Below, piece after piece: positions 10,001-18,199 of a stretch of DNA of 64,000 nucleotides (position 1 is the stretch's first letter; each line of letters begins with the position of its first letter). Made by a program: the position numbers and the translations under genes. The notes beneath the pieces were generated by a model. The model made no database searches and had not been told where the DNA came from. It was given only the letters and a program-made list of their open reading frames with translations. The stretch lies in assembly GCF_019925205.1 (NCBI RefSeq), contig NC_083566.1, positions 17,546,001-17,610,000 on the forward strand, read 5' to 3'. The DNA is from Metopolophium dirhodum. Lineage: Eukaryota > Arthropoda > Insecta > Hemiptera > Aphididae.

Positions 10001-10592
10001 ATTTAATACTAAAATTATTTTTATTTTTTTTTTCATTAAATTTTGATAAAATTGCATATTTAAAACATCTATTGTCATAATTCATTACGTTTATTATTGC
10101 TTTTTTATTATAAATTGATTGGGGTAATTTTATAAATGAGGAACCCCCTAGTAAATTTACTTTATTTGTTCTTAATTGGAGACCATCTAAACTAATTTGT
10201 CTCCAAGAAGAACCCTTCAACAGAAATGACTCTTGTTCATTTAATAATTTATCGAACATGTTTTTAAAAAGGGTAGAAAAATTTGAAGTAAAATAACATA
10301 AAACATTTGTTGTTTTAAATGCAACATCCCGAACTTCTCCCGTAATTAAATTTTCATATACTAAGTCTACAAATAAATTAAATTTATATGTGGATGAAGA
10401 ACATAATTCTTTTAGTTTTGATTTTAATGAAGAAGAAGTAGAATTTAAAAATGACAATAAGTCAATAAGGTTTTCGTTGTTTTTATAATAAAAAGTTTTT
10501 GAGCGATTATTTTTAAATTTCTCAATTTCTACTAATTTTTGTCCAGTGATGTTTAATCGATTAATTTTTTTAATGCGGTTAAATTTTGGCAT
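7062..10592 (-). CDS. Protein-primed family B DNA polymerase (polinton/adintovirus PolB)
   Basis: Replicative polymerase of 1176 residues from the ATG at 10592; the frame opens three codons earlier at a TTG (the numbers below include those three). All motifs are present: ExoI DFE (364-366), ExoII NLSYDG (515-520), ExoIII YLLTD (663-667), polymerase motif A around D765 (DCVNLYGKSM), motif B with NSVYG (910-914), motif C YTDTDS (1004-1009), and a KKY at 1090-1092. Motif A has LYG where LYP is usual. N-terminal to the exonuclease is the NYDNRCFKYAIL region typical of polinton polymerases and a C..C/H zinc site at 298-330. Between ExoI and ExoII sits an endonuclease-VII-like zinc ribbon (CELC 466-469, VRDHSHLTGK 481-490, CLNCN 496-500). 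It would replicate linear DNA from protein primers at the termini. It is fully intact, which argues for recent activity. Confidence 0.95.
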   Translation of the reverse strand: MPKFNRIKKINRLNITGQKLVEIEKFKNNRSKTFYYKNNENLIDLLSFLNSTSSSLKSKLKELCSSSTYKFNLFVDLVYENLITGEVRDVAFKTTNVLCYFTSNFSTLFKNMFDKLLNEQESFLLKGSSWRQISLDGLQLRTNKVNLLGGSSFIKLPQSIYNKKAIINVMNYDNRCFKYAILSKFNEKKNKNNFSIKYFNFLEKKSGLNFNCIDYPTPINQIKKFEKINNISVNVYSCDDKNQIYPLHINNNEKSDHYDLFFFSNEPTTHYCYIANFSRLIRSQRTKHESKIIICKRCFTTFNVKPNKNKAWGQHGLDRHKVICQKHKLCKPVMIDPHDDKFIYFNKYNRADRIPIVMYADFECFLKPTNNIITVNTKNTHYHKPMSYGLYVKIDYNIVPKKLVKQFKIPKNPIIYRGKNASKHFMLTIIDISTKIYYLYNTNKSMHKLTKKEEGQYINSKKCELCLRSFNNETVFKVRDHSHLTGKYLRALCLNCNFSAQNPSFVPVYFHNLSYDGHFIVRTLGCNDNDIRIIPNSGEKYLTFSKQIFDKFYVKFVDTFMFISESLSNLATNLAEDKTRFREINHHFPLENIDLVIRKGVFPYEYVDCNSKLKDTSLPPRIKFYNSLTDDHISKKDYMHACNVWEKFNIKTLGEYSDLYLLTDILILADVFENFRDICLKTFNLDASYYLTAPGFAFDAMLSFTGVKLERLTDYLMLLMMENGIRGGVCQSVRRYARANLPDVDGINYNKKKPHIYLAYFDCVNLYGKSMLASLPYKNFEWYNDLTLDVTTIDDDAPIGYILEVDVDYPEKLHDIHSDLPFLPHNSCPPNSKIIKLLTTLNNKSNYVVHYRLLKQAIHNGLKVVKVHKIIKFDQSKWLAPYVDKCTSMRVLAKNKFEYEFWKLLVNSVYGKCMENPRKRLDIKLVSDDRKAHRLMRKPNFIDRTIYSNELMSLHFQKEKIKFDKPIYVGFSILDISKTYIYNFHYDVMKNKYGKKISLLYTDTDSLIYRIKTNNYFNDLKFDLLSHFDTSNFPISHFCYSDKHKNTPGYFKDELKSEIMTQFVTLRPKLYAYTVSGIEYKKAKGVKKYVRDKYMTVNHYLDILSKFSIQNSSHLDAQNGESSQINAYCDINSIQATKHNVYSKTTRKIVLSANDDKRVILKGGICTLPYGHYKLN

Positions 10593-10667
10593 TTTTAACA
10601 ATTAATTCAAAACCGCATTAAAATAAAATATATAATAACGTATTAAAATAAAATATCACTTATGTAG

Positions 10668-11123
10668 TTATGTATGAACTGTTGATTGAAGTAGATTGAC
10701 GGTGCAATTGGTTATTGGAAATACTTGTATTACATAATCCTCTTCGGGTTCAGCATATAAATTGCGATTGTCACAGACAGTGACGTATTTTTGGCATGCC
10801 AAACACCTTCGTCTTTGACAATACATTTGTAGCACATTTATATCCTTAAACATAACATGGTACGCTTTTAAACTTAAATTTACAAGATTCGACTCAAAAT
10901 ACGCCTGATTGATATAATTGGCACATTCGAATGAGCAAAATATATCGATAATATTATCATCAAATGAATATCGAACTTCCCTCACGACAAAAGCTGAATG
11001 CAACTGGCGAAAATATTCATAAACTTCACGTTCACTGTGAGTAAATGGATATTTTGCAATATGTTGTATTGTGATCGGTGGTATATGACTAATTACATTA
11101 TCGAGGTTGTCGTCAGGTATCAT
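10668..11123 (-). CDS. Unrecognised 151-aa cysteine-rich viral protein
   Basis: I do not recognise this protein. It has seven cysteines: a pair at 63 and 67, and a cluster C102-x4-C107-x2-C110-x6-C117 within an RRRCLAC stretch that could bind zinc; the last is Cys140. No membrane segment or signal peptide is visible. It precedes the polymerase gene on the same strand with 75 bp between them, which suggests an early or replication-linked role. Upstream, the minus strand shows a good 60-bp GT..AG candidate intron (11131-11190). Splicing it would place the annotated ATG after a short upstream ORF, so it would be a 5' leader intron. Confidence 0.65.
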   Translation of the reverse strand: MIPDDNLDNVISHIPPITIQHIAKYPFTHSEREVYEYFRQLHSAFVVREVRYSFDDNIIDIFCSFECANYINQAYFESNLVNLSLKAYHVMFKDINVLQMYCQRRRCLACQKYVTVCDNRNLYAEPEEDYVIQVFPITNCTVNLLQSTVHT

Positions 11124-11130
11124 ATCTTTG

Positions 11131-11190
11131 CTAAAAATGAATAAAATGATTATATTTTAAAAATTAAAATGTTATAATTAATTAACTTAC
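11131..11190 (-). other. Candidate 60-bp leader intron of the 151-aa gene
   Basis: On the minus strand GTAAGT follows position 11191 and TTTTAG precedes position 11130, seven bases ahead of the ATG. The length is close to the 56-bp third intron of the neighbouring spliced gene. Joining the sides gives an upstream 15-codon ORF ending in TGA and leaves the main start unchanged. Confidence 0.35.
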
Positions 11191-11287
11191 AATGAAATAT
11201 TCTGCTCGCTGCATGCGGCGTTCTTGCATACCAGCTTGTTGAGTATTATTATTATTGATCTAATGAACCCCACTATTTAAGTAACAT

Positions 11288-11520
11288 GGAAAAGCAGATT
11301 ATAAACTGTATGCCAAAAATCGTTTGATATATCCATCACTTATTCGCACGGCACTATTTTTATTATTAGCACCTTATATGTTAATGTAAACATGAAATGC
11401 GATCAAATTTTAATTATAATCATTGATGTACAAAATACTAAAAATAAAATATAGTGCAGTGCGAATAAGTGATGGATATATCAAACGATTTTTGGCATAC
11501 AGTTTATAATCTGCTTTTCC
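11288..11520. repeat. Perfect 62-bp inverted repeat, 109-bp loop
   Basis: Positions 11288-11349 are the exact reverse complement of 11459-11520. The arms carry the motif ATATATCCATCACTTATTCG. It sits in the only large gap between divergent viral genes and overlaps a 240-bp tandem duplication. It could be an origin or regulatory hairpin, a source of small RNAs, or a non-viral insertion. Confidence 0.85.
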
Positions 11521-11849
11521 ACACATTAGCCAATGTCAAATATCTTTTAATTCCTCTGTTAATCGTTAAAAACAATGTGTATATCAGTTTTTATTTATTA
11601 CCAACACGGCACCTTATATCTTAATGTAAACATAAAATGCGATCAAATTTTAATTATAATCATTGATGTACAAAATACTAAAAATAAAAATAGTGCAGTG
11701 CGAATAAGTGATGGATATATCAAACGATTTTGGGCATACAGTTTATAATCTGCTTTTCCACACATTAGTCAATGCCAAATATCTTTTAATTTCTCTGTTT
11801 ATCGTTAAAAACAATGTGTATATCAGTTTTTATTTATTACCAACACCAT
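11370..11849. repeat. Two tandem copies of a 240-bp unit
   Basis: The block starting CACCTTATAT at 11370 recurs at 11610 with a few base changes, through GTGCGAATAAG (11459 and 11698) to TTATTACCAACAC. The two copies are nearly identical, so the duplication is recent. The unit contains the right arm of the inverted repeat. Small ORFs here are not conserved between copies. Confidence 0.85.
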
Positions 11850-11900
11850 GTGTAACAGGCATTGACATGACTATTACTATATATCATAGATATTAATTTA

Positions 11901-11937
11901 TATAAAATAAAGAGACCTAATGTGAATTTCATCAGTT
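11901..11937 (+). promoter_or_regulatory. TATA box and initiator of the spliced viral gene
   Basis: TATAAAA at 11901-11907 is followed about 31 bp later by TCAGTT at 11932-11937, the arthropod initiator. The predicted start of transcription is 34 bp before the ATG of the five-exon gene at 11968. Confidence 0.6.
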
Positions 11938-11967
11938 AATTTTAAGCAATACGAGTGCATAGTAATA

Positions 11968-13192
11968 ATGTCCGACATGAGTGTACAAAATTCGGCCGAT
12001 GAAGAAATCAATGTAAGTACATTATTATAATAATTATAATATATTATTAATATACTTTAATTTAACACCATTTATTAACAATAAGTTTAAAACATAATCA
12101 TTTAAATTTAGGATCATTATTCATATCGAAAAAATGTGCAAATGCAGAATTCTAAAAAACCCAAAATCACTATGAAAGCTAAACCAAAAAAACAGAAATT
12201 AATAATGGTCAACACAAGCGATCAAAATTCAGATGATGAAGAAATTGATGTATGTGCACCGGTATTATTATTATTATTATTATATCATAAACTTTTTTCT
12301 TAATTTCCTTACATTACACATCAATATGTTAAAAACATGGGTATATAAATTTAGGAACTTTATAATCATCGGAAAAATGAGCAAATGCAGAATTCTAAAA
12401 AACCTGAAACCGTTATAAAACCTAAACCAAAAAAACAGAAAGTAAAATATTCCATATTTTAATAATAATATATTTATCAATTTAATATTGATTTTAGTTT
12501 CAGTCGCATTTATTAAAACTGGAACAAGAATATAATGGTTTAACAACTATGGTTAATGAAAACTGCATACGCGTAAAAAAATCAGATGGTGGAAATTTTT
12601 GTATCAAAATACCCGAAATCAAAACAGCAAGTGATTATTTGGTTATTCAAAAATACAAAACATCGGACATGGAAAAAGTAGAGTCAAAAGACAGGTAACT
12701 ATTAATATTTTGTATAAACAGAGTATATTAAGATTTACACTAGGTATCATTAAAATGAATAAGAAAAAAAAAAAAATTAAGTACAATATTTGTAAATTAT
12801 TGGGGAAACATATCATGCCATAGTACTATTTTATAACCTAAATAGGCACGATGCTTACAACCAAGCAATTTTGTGAATATAGGTATGATGATGTTTCGTC
12901 GTTGATACTAATAATATTCACACAGTATGTAAAATATTTAACTGCTCAACAATTGTGTCATCTAGTTTATTTGATAAAATATTTATGATAATATGAAAAT
13001 ATATGCATTTATAATATACAATCATTAATTTGTTTTAATAGATGGAAAACCTCAACGTTCAACGCAAAAACTATGCTGAACGAAAAAGATAAAGCTGACA
13101 ATACAATAATATCGGCATTTAATAATTTGCAAGATTTATTAATGGATAAATTTATGTGTAACAACAACAAAAAAATTGAATCTTATAAATAA
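11968..13192 (+). CDS. Five-exon spliced gene of unknown function inside the virus
   Basis: Exons at 11968-12012, 12112-12249, 12355-12441, 12498-12694 and 13042-13192 join in phase to 205 codons plus stop. Every intron has GT..AG ends (donors GTAAGT, GTATGT, GTAAAA, GTAACT; acceptors all TAG). Introns are 99, 105, 56 and 347 bp. Exons 2 and 3 encode the same module, with RKN then QMQNSKKP and KPKKQK, and the ends of exons 1 and 2 are also alike (QNSADEEIN and QNSDDEEID), so an exon-intron unit was duplicated. The N-terminal half is charged and Lys-rich with a nuclear-localisation look; the C-terminal half is more globular. Exon 4 has a second in-frame acceptor 6 bp downstream. I do not recognise the family. 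It may be a captured host gene or a true viral nuclear protein. The structure is my reading, without transcript data. Confidence 0.7.
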
Positions 13193-13540
13193 TAACTATA
13201 TGTTTATATTATTATAGTTTCACTAAATGAAACCCGTCATTAATATTTGTGTATTTTTTATTTATTACCAAACGGTTAAAATATTTGTATTCAATTTTAT
13301 TTTAGAAAGCTTACATTTGATTCAATAATTTATACAATATGATTATATTATGGAAAATATTTTGGTTTATTTTAACCAGTTAACATTTAAGATTATTTAT
13401 AATATATAATATATTAATTATATTATTATCATTTATTATTAAATAAAGGTATGCATTTGACAAAATAAATAATGTTTATTATGAAGGTATAATCTAATTA
13501 TTAAATAGTAAGCTTGTCGTATATCATGATTATTTTGGTT
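13193..13540. other. AT-rich gap between convergent genes
   Basis: The 348 bp hold no ORF. AATAAA at 13442-13447 could be the polyadenylation signal of the spliced gene, though it is 250 bp past its stop. Confidence 0.5.
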
Positions 13541-14164
13541 TTATTGGCTGGTTATATCAGGCTTTAGTATAATGTCTGCAAACGTTTCGTGATGGATTTG
13601 TTGTAATTCAAGTAAAAATGACTTTTCTTCATCCTTCAGGTCATTCATTTTGAAATTATAATCTTTAATATATGTACTGATAAAATCACTTCTAATACAA
13701 TCAGGTGATAAATATAAAATATCATACTTGATAATTATACATGCATTATTGAAAACAGTCTGATACGCCACTAATTTATTTGATAACTCTATGATATTTG
13801 CATTTATACATGTTTCCAATAATTTCAATCGATTTAAATTATCACTGGATAATGTGATTCTGTTATTATTATGATGTAAATTAACTGATTCAGATTTTGC
13901 ACATATTTTATAATAAAAATTATTATCTAAATGTAATCGTTTTGAATGTTGAACAGTGGATAAAGAACAAACAATTATATTAAAACTATCATCAGATATA
14001 AACTTATTCCATTGAAATACATTTAGTATTAGATATCGTTTAGTTACGTTACACATGAATAAAATAATAACAGATAAAGGTTGATCAACTAGGTATCCAA
14101 TATAAATGTTTTTTTTATTCTGTTGATGTATGCTGAATATTGATTTGACTACTACGGCGTCCAT
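13541..14164 (-). CDS. Unrecognised 207-aa viral protein
   Basis: An open frame of 207 residues from an ATG at 14164. I do not recognise it. It is rich in Ile, Asn and Leu, with seven scattered cysteines and no clear zinc motif or signal peptide. A moderately hydrophobic stretch lies near residues 28-48 (LSVIILFMCNV and on), but it is interrupted by charged residues and is more likely a buried strand pair. The second half has an amphipathic helical look with a C-terminal acidic segment (NDLKDEEKSFLLELQQIHHE). Its length and clean frame in such AT-rich DNA (where TAA is frequent) support a real gene. It lies on the same strand as the 95-aa gene, 304 bp downstream of it. Confidence 0.6.
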   Translation of the reverse strand: MDAVVVKSIFSIHQQNKKNIYIGYLVDQPLSVIILFMCNVTKRYLILNVFQWNKFISDDSFNIIVCSLSTVQHSKRLHLDNNFYYKICAKSESVNLHHNNNRITLSSDNLNRLKLLETCINANIIELSNKLVAYQTVFNNACIIIKYDILYLSPDCIRSDFISTYIKDYNFKMNDLKDEEKSFLLELQQIHHETFADIILKPDITSQ

Positions 14165-14468
14165 GATGTGTGCAGTATTGATTTAATTATTGAATTCAAG
14201 ATGATAATATTTTGATTTGGATTTCAGTATAGTGAATCTTCTATGTGCCTTCAATGTTTGGCAGAGTTGACGTACCTATTGATTGATTTTTATCGATTGA
14301 AATATATGTTCCAATTTTAATTAAATTATTAGTACCTTAACAAATAAATAAAATACAGCATAGTCAACACTACTACACTGTAAAAACACAACTAAAATAA
14401 AATCAAAAAAAAGTCAAATATAGTGTGTTGGATAACAGTTTGATCACATTATGAAAGTTAAAAAGTGA

Positions 14469-14756
14469 TTATTTAACTAATGATTTTTGTTTATTGATCA
14501 ATATTTTTTTCAAATCGGTAAACAGATAATTGATAACAATGCACAAACATGTATCAGGTCCGCAATCACAATTTTGATTTGACCACGCACATAAAGTAAA
14601 ATGATTATTGTTTTTTTCTGTTCCACATTTAATAGCGTGGCTTTTTAATTTTGATAATAATGTATACAATTCAGCTAATTCCTTGTAACAAAAATGTGAT
14701 GGATGAATTATACCCATTTCTGAAATGTCTCTTTCAATTTCTTTTAATAAGTCCAT
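14469..14756 (-). CDS. Unrecognised 95-aa cysteine-rich protein
   Basis: Start chosen at the ATG at 14756 (a TTG lies further up in frame). The protein has a helical N-terminal half (MDLLKEIERDISEMG) and a cysteine cluster in the second half (C-x6-C-x-C-x4-C-x-C around CDCGPDTCLC), which may bind metal. It is the rightmost viral gene seen. It shares with the DUF8207-like gene at the other side of the element the same leader immediately before the ATG, and both proteins begin Met-Asp. No family recognised. Confidence 0.6.
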   Translation of the reverse strand: MDLLKEIERDISEMGIIHPSHFCYKELAELYTLLSKLKSHAIKCGTEKNNNHFTLCAWSNQNCDCGPDTCLCIVINYLFTDLKKILINKQKSLVK

Positions 14757-14781
14757 TGTAAATAATAACGCACAATTCAAC
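14757..14781 (-). promoter_or_regulatory. Shared leader motif before the 95-aa gene
   Basis: TTATTATTTACA abuts the ATG and AATTG precedes it, as at 1038-1062. Conservation over 13.7 kb within one element points to shared control rather than chance. Confidence 0.4.
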
Positions 14782-14933
14782 GGTTACTAATAAACTGATA
14801 CAGATTAAGTTGTGCGTTAATATATAACATATTATAAACAGTTATTACAAAATCTAATAACCCGAAAATTGAAACATAATATATTATAAAATTAAAAATT
14901 ACAGTTTATGAATAAAAACATGAAAAAAAAAAC

Positions 14934-15063
14934 AAAAAAAATGTAGACCCATGGTATAGTGGACTATGACACTGGGTGTAGTATTAACATACATACTTAC
15001 CCTAAATTTAAATTTATCAAACTCTACACTCAACGCCTTAGCCCACTAGGCCATGAGTCTACA
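14934..15063 (-). ncRNA. Candidate Pol III hairpin RNA with tRNA-like A box
   Basis: An imperfect inverted repeat spans 14942-15063 (arms of about 41 bp, 9 mismatches, loop about 37). On the minus strand the 5' arm contains TGGCCTAGTGGGC (15041-15053), a full match to the tRNA A box, and the 3' arm is followed at once by eight T residues (14934-14941), a Pol III stop. Five of the nine mismatches become G-U pairs in the minus-strand RNA; on the other strand they would be A-C clashes. No good B box is visible (AGTTTGA in the loop is the nearest). It might be a VA-RNA-like viral transcript, a decayed tRNA-derived SINE, or an inverted pair of tRNA fragments. Confidence 0.45.
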
Positions 15064-15125
15064 AGTTATTTAATTACTATTTTTGTATATAAGTTAAAAT
15101 AATGAAAAAATTAAAAAGTAAGATA

Positions 15126-16085
15126 AAAATGGAAACAGTAAATATATTTGTATGGGCCAAAAAATAATAATAATCACTTGTTGTGAAACTGAGTAAAATT
15201 TGAATTGAAAAAATTAAGCAGTATAAACTGGGATAGAAAGCAGCCAAAAATCTGATCGACCAAGCGGGAAAGTTGTGGATACACGTTTTTAAATCTCCCT
15301 GTAATTGTAAAAACTGGGATAGTAAGCACCCACAAATCTGATCGTCCAAGTGGAAAAGTCGTGGATATCCGTTTTTAAATCTCCCTGGAACAGTAAAAAA
15401 CTGGAAACAGTAAATATATTTGTATGGGCAAAAAATAATAATAATCACTTGTTGTGAAACTGAGTAAATATCTTTTTTTTTTTTGGGTAAAATTTAAATT
15501 GGAAAAATTAAATAGTGTAAACTGGGATAGAAAGCAGCCAAAAATCTGTTCATCCAAGGGGGAAAGTCGTGGATAACCATTTTTAAATCACCCTGGAACA
15601 GTAAAAAACTGGGGTAGTAAGCACCCACAAATCTGATCGTCCAAGTGGAAAAGTCGTGGATATCCGTTTTTAAATCTCCCTGGAACAGTAAAAAACTGGA
15701 AACAGTAAATATATTTGTATGGGCAAAAAATAATAATAATCACTTGTTGTGAAACTGAGTAAATATCTTTTTTTTTTTTGGGTAAAATTTAAATTGGAAA
15801 AATTAAATAGTGTAAACTGGGATAGAAAGCAGCCAAAAATCTGTTCATCCAAGGGGGAAAGTCGTGGATAACCATTTTTAAATCACCCTGGAACAGTAAA
15901 AAACTGGGGTAGTAAGCACCCACAAATCTGATCGTTCAAGGGGGAAAGTCGTGGATAACCGTTTTTAAATCACCCTGGAACAGTAAAAAACTGGGGTAGT
16001 AAGCACCCACAAATCTGATCGTTCAAGGGGGAAAGTCGTGGATAACCGTTTTTAAATCTCCCTGTAATTGTAAAAACTGGGATAG
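15126..16085. repeat. Satellite: 87-bp unit inside a 295-bp higher-order repeat
   Basis: The unit AGTAAGCACCCACAAATCTG... repeats every 87 bp at the right end (15911 and 15998). A longer block containing it plus a TTGTATGGGC...GTGAAACTGAG segment is repeated almost perfectly with a 295-bp shift (15375-15557 and 15670-15852). Small ORFs in it merely follow the repeat. It lies directly right of the viral genes; polinton terminal repeats often carry such arrays, but satellite in host flank is equally possible. Confidence 0.9.
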
Positions 16086-16089
16086 AACC

Positions 16090-17209
16090 TACATATACTA
16101 CCTACTTGCCTTCCCGCACGAGCCACACATACTATTTTTTGTCACGCCTCTGCGTTCATTGATCGCGCTATCACGGCAAAGGTAATTCAGGCATCAGGCT
16201 AGGATCTATGCAACAACCAGACTATTCTACGAAAACAGTTTCATGTAAGAAAAATGTTTACGCGTCATGCAAGGAGGTTATAATATAAATATAAGATGTA
16301 ACCAAAAGTTTATGTTTTATGAGGACCGTAGTATAGATTTTAGTGTCTGTTTGTTCAGAGAATACGCGTGACATCTGAGCTCAGTACTCTTGGGGATTTC
16401 CACTTTACCGCCCGGCACTTTTTGGGATTCCCACTTTACCACCCCGCTGGACGGAAAAAGGACGCTTTCTAACGCTTCAACCGCTATCGAAAACCAAAAC
16501 TTTCGGTGCAGGCGTGACAAAAAGTATATTACGCAATGGTAATATATATATATGAAATCAGTCGTTATTTTATCATTACGAAACTATTAGATGACTTTCT
16601 AAAATTGGTTATTACACCAGTCATTAAGTAGTAATAGGTACAATTGTTTACAGATTTAAAGAAAAGAGAAATGTTTATTAATGTATGTAATACCTAGGTA
16701 ATAGCCAATATGTGGCTATGTTTTAACCCCCCCTCCAAAAAAAAAGAAAAAAGTCCGTAGCCCCTCAAATATTTCTTACATTTTGTTTTAAGCTTATTCA
16801 ATATTATCAAAGTAAGGCTTAGGCTTCAGCCCCCCCCTCCAAATCTCAAACGCTATTTGCGACTATGTGTGTTACAGAATACATATACGAGTACATTGCA
16901 GTATTGCACACGCATAACGTAAACGACAGCCGACAATAACAATATTATACTATGTTGCACATTTGTAAGACGGAAGCAACAGTGTAACGTTGTAAATTAT
17001 TACAGACACACAGTTGAGACTTCAGCTCTAGATACAGATATTAATTATCTTATCTAGTATTATTATCTTATCTAGTTTCTAGATTTAATTCTGAATGTTA
17101 TCTACAAATCATGTATATCTAACACGAAAACTTCAGTCATCATTTTTATTTTTTATGTTGTAGAAATAATCTTAATTGATTTTAATATTTTTATTTATGT
17201 TCCTGGTAA
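16090..17209. other. Repeat-like DNA, no gene seen
   Basis: About 1.1 kb. TTTTTGTCACGCCT near 16132-16147 is inverted at about 16505-16520, bounding a possible small TIR element of about 390 bp. C-rich patches with A tracts follow near 16,730 and 16,830. No protein similarity recognised. Confidence 0.4.
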
Positions 17210-17640
17210 TGTAGTAATCTGTCAATCGGCTTGATTGTTGGATTCCCGGTTGCAGGTGGCAAGACCGCGATGTAGGATAACTCAGGTGTTGTTGACAAAA
17301 TAGTAGACAGTTGAATTATTAAAGTAATTATTTATTATATTTCTTCAATGAAATATTTTTAAGTCCAATGTTGACAAAATTATTATACAGTTAAACGTGA
17401 AGGTGCTTGCTAGTAGATTGAGCGCACACGTCTGATTACAGTCCGTTTCGGGGTCTCTCTTATAGTTCTGTCCTCGCTCTCCCTGTCTATCAACGCAGTA
17501 TCCTATTGTCCCGAATGTGGCGATCGACGCCGGATGTGGCCTATGAACTCCCTTGACTGCACTCCCTAATCTATTCTGAGTATTACAATATCACATAATA
17601 TATTGATACTTGATTTATTACTTGTAATTTAACGTTCTAT
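17210..17640 (-). mobile_element. Diverged LTR fragment (family E)
   Basis: TGTAGTAATCTGTCAATCGG at 17210 aligns base for base with the end of family A LTRs, followed by a GCAGGTGGCAAGACC block and the module CGTGAAGGTGCTTGC ... ACACGTCTG shared by all LTRs in the window. Its other end is not recognisable; the next LTR may have cut it. Confidence 0.55.
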
Positions 17641-17689
17641 ATTTATATCTTATACATCCGCCAATACTATGGGTAATATCACGTCCGCC

Positions 17690-18092
17690 TATTCTATGCG
17701 ATTCTAGGAATTGATTTGTTGTTGGAATAGCCAGGCGTGGGAATGTATAGATAATAAATTGAATAACGTCCTGTGAGGTCTACGGATATATCGATTGACC
17801 AGGGGGATGGTAGGAGAGCATGAGGCCCTATAAAACCAGACCTGAAACGGCTTGTAGATTAGACGTGATTTACTGTCGTACATACGAGTACCTTCGCGAG
17901 AGATAGTTTAATGATTTTGTCAATTTGGACTTGTGTTTTATAGTGTTTTATGAAGAACAATTTTAAATATACAACTTAAACTTTTCAACAAAGTCTAATT
18001 ATTTATCAACCTACCTAATAAATCCTCTACCAACGGTCTTGCTACCTGCAACTAATAAGCTAAGCAATTAACCCAGTTTCTAGTTTATAACA
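17690..18092 (+). mobile_element. 5'-truncated solo LTR, family A
   Basis: Matches the 3' part of the LTR at 40347-40978, including the TATAAAACC box near 17830, the AGACGTG and CCTTCGCG block, and the end ...TAGTTTATAACA. The 5' end is missing and no target duplication is found. Confidence 0.7.
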
Positions 18093-18199
18093 ACATTATT
18101 CATCATTAAGGTTTATTTTGGTTTTTATTTTATTTGAATCCCCACAATGTATAATATTTAAATATTTAATTAATAAATATTAATTAAATATATATCTTA

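Noticed and set aside
9454..10046. Plus-strand ORFs over the polymerase
   Set aside because: They are shadows of PolB on the opposite strand.
11708..11896. 62-codon ORF in the divergent viral gap
   Set aside because: It lies in the tandem-repeat copy and is not maintained in the other copy.
12233..12546. ORFs overlapping the spliced gene on both strands
   Set aside because: They cross the predicted introns and derive from AT repeats; the five-exon reading explains the conserved parts.
15077..15852. Repeated 60-codon minus-strand ORFs
   Set aside because: They are copies of the same satellite repeat and carry no coding signal beyond it.
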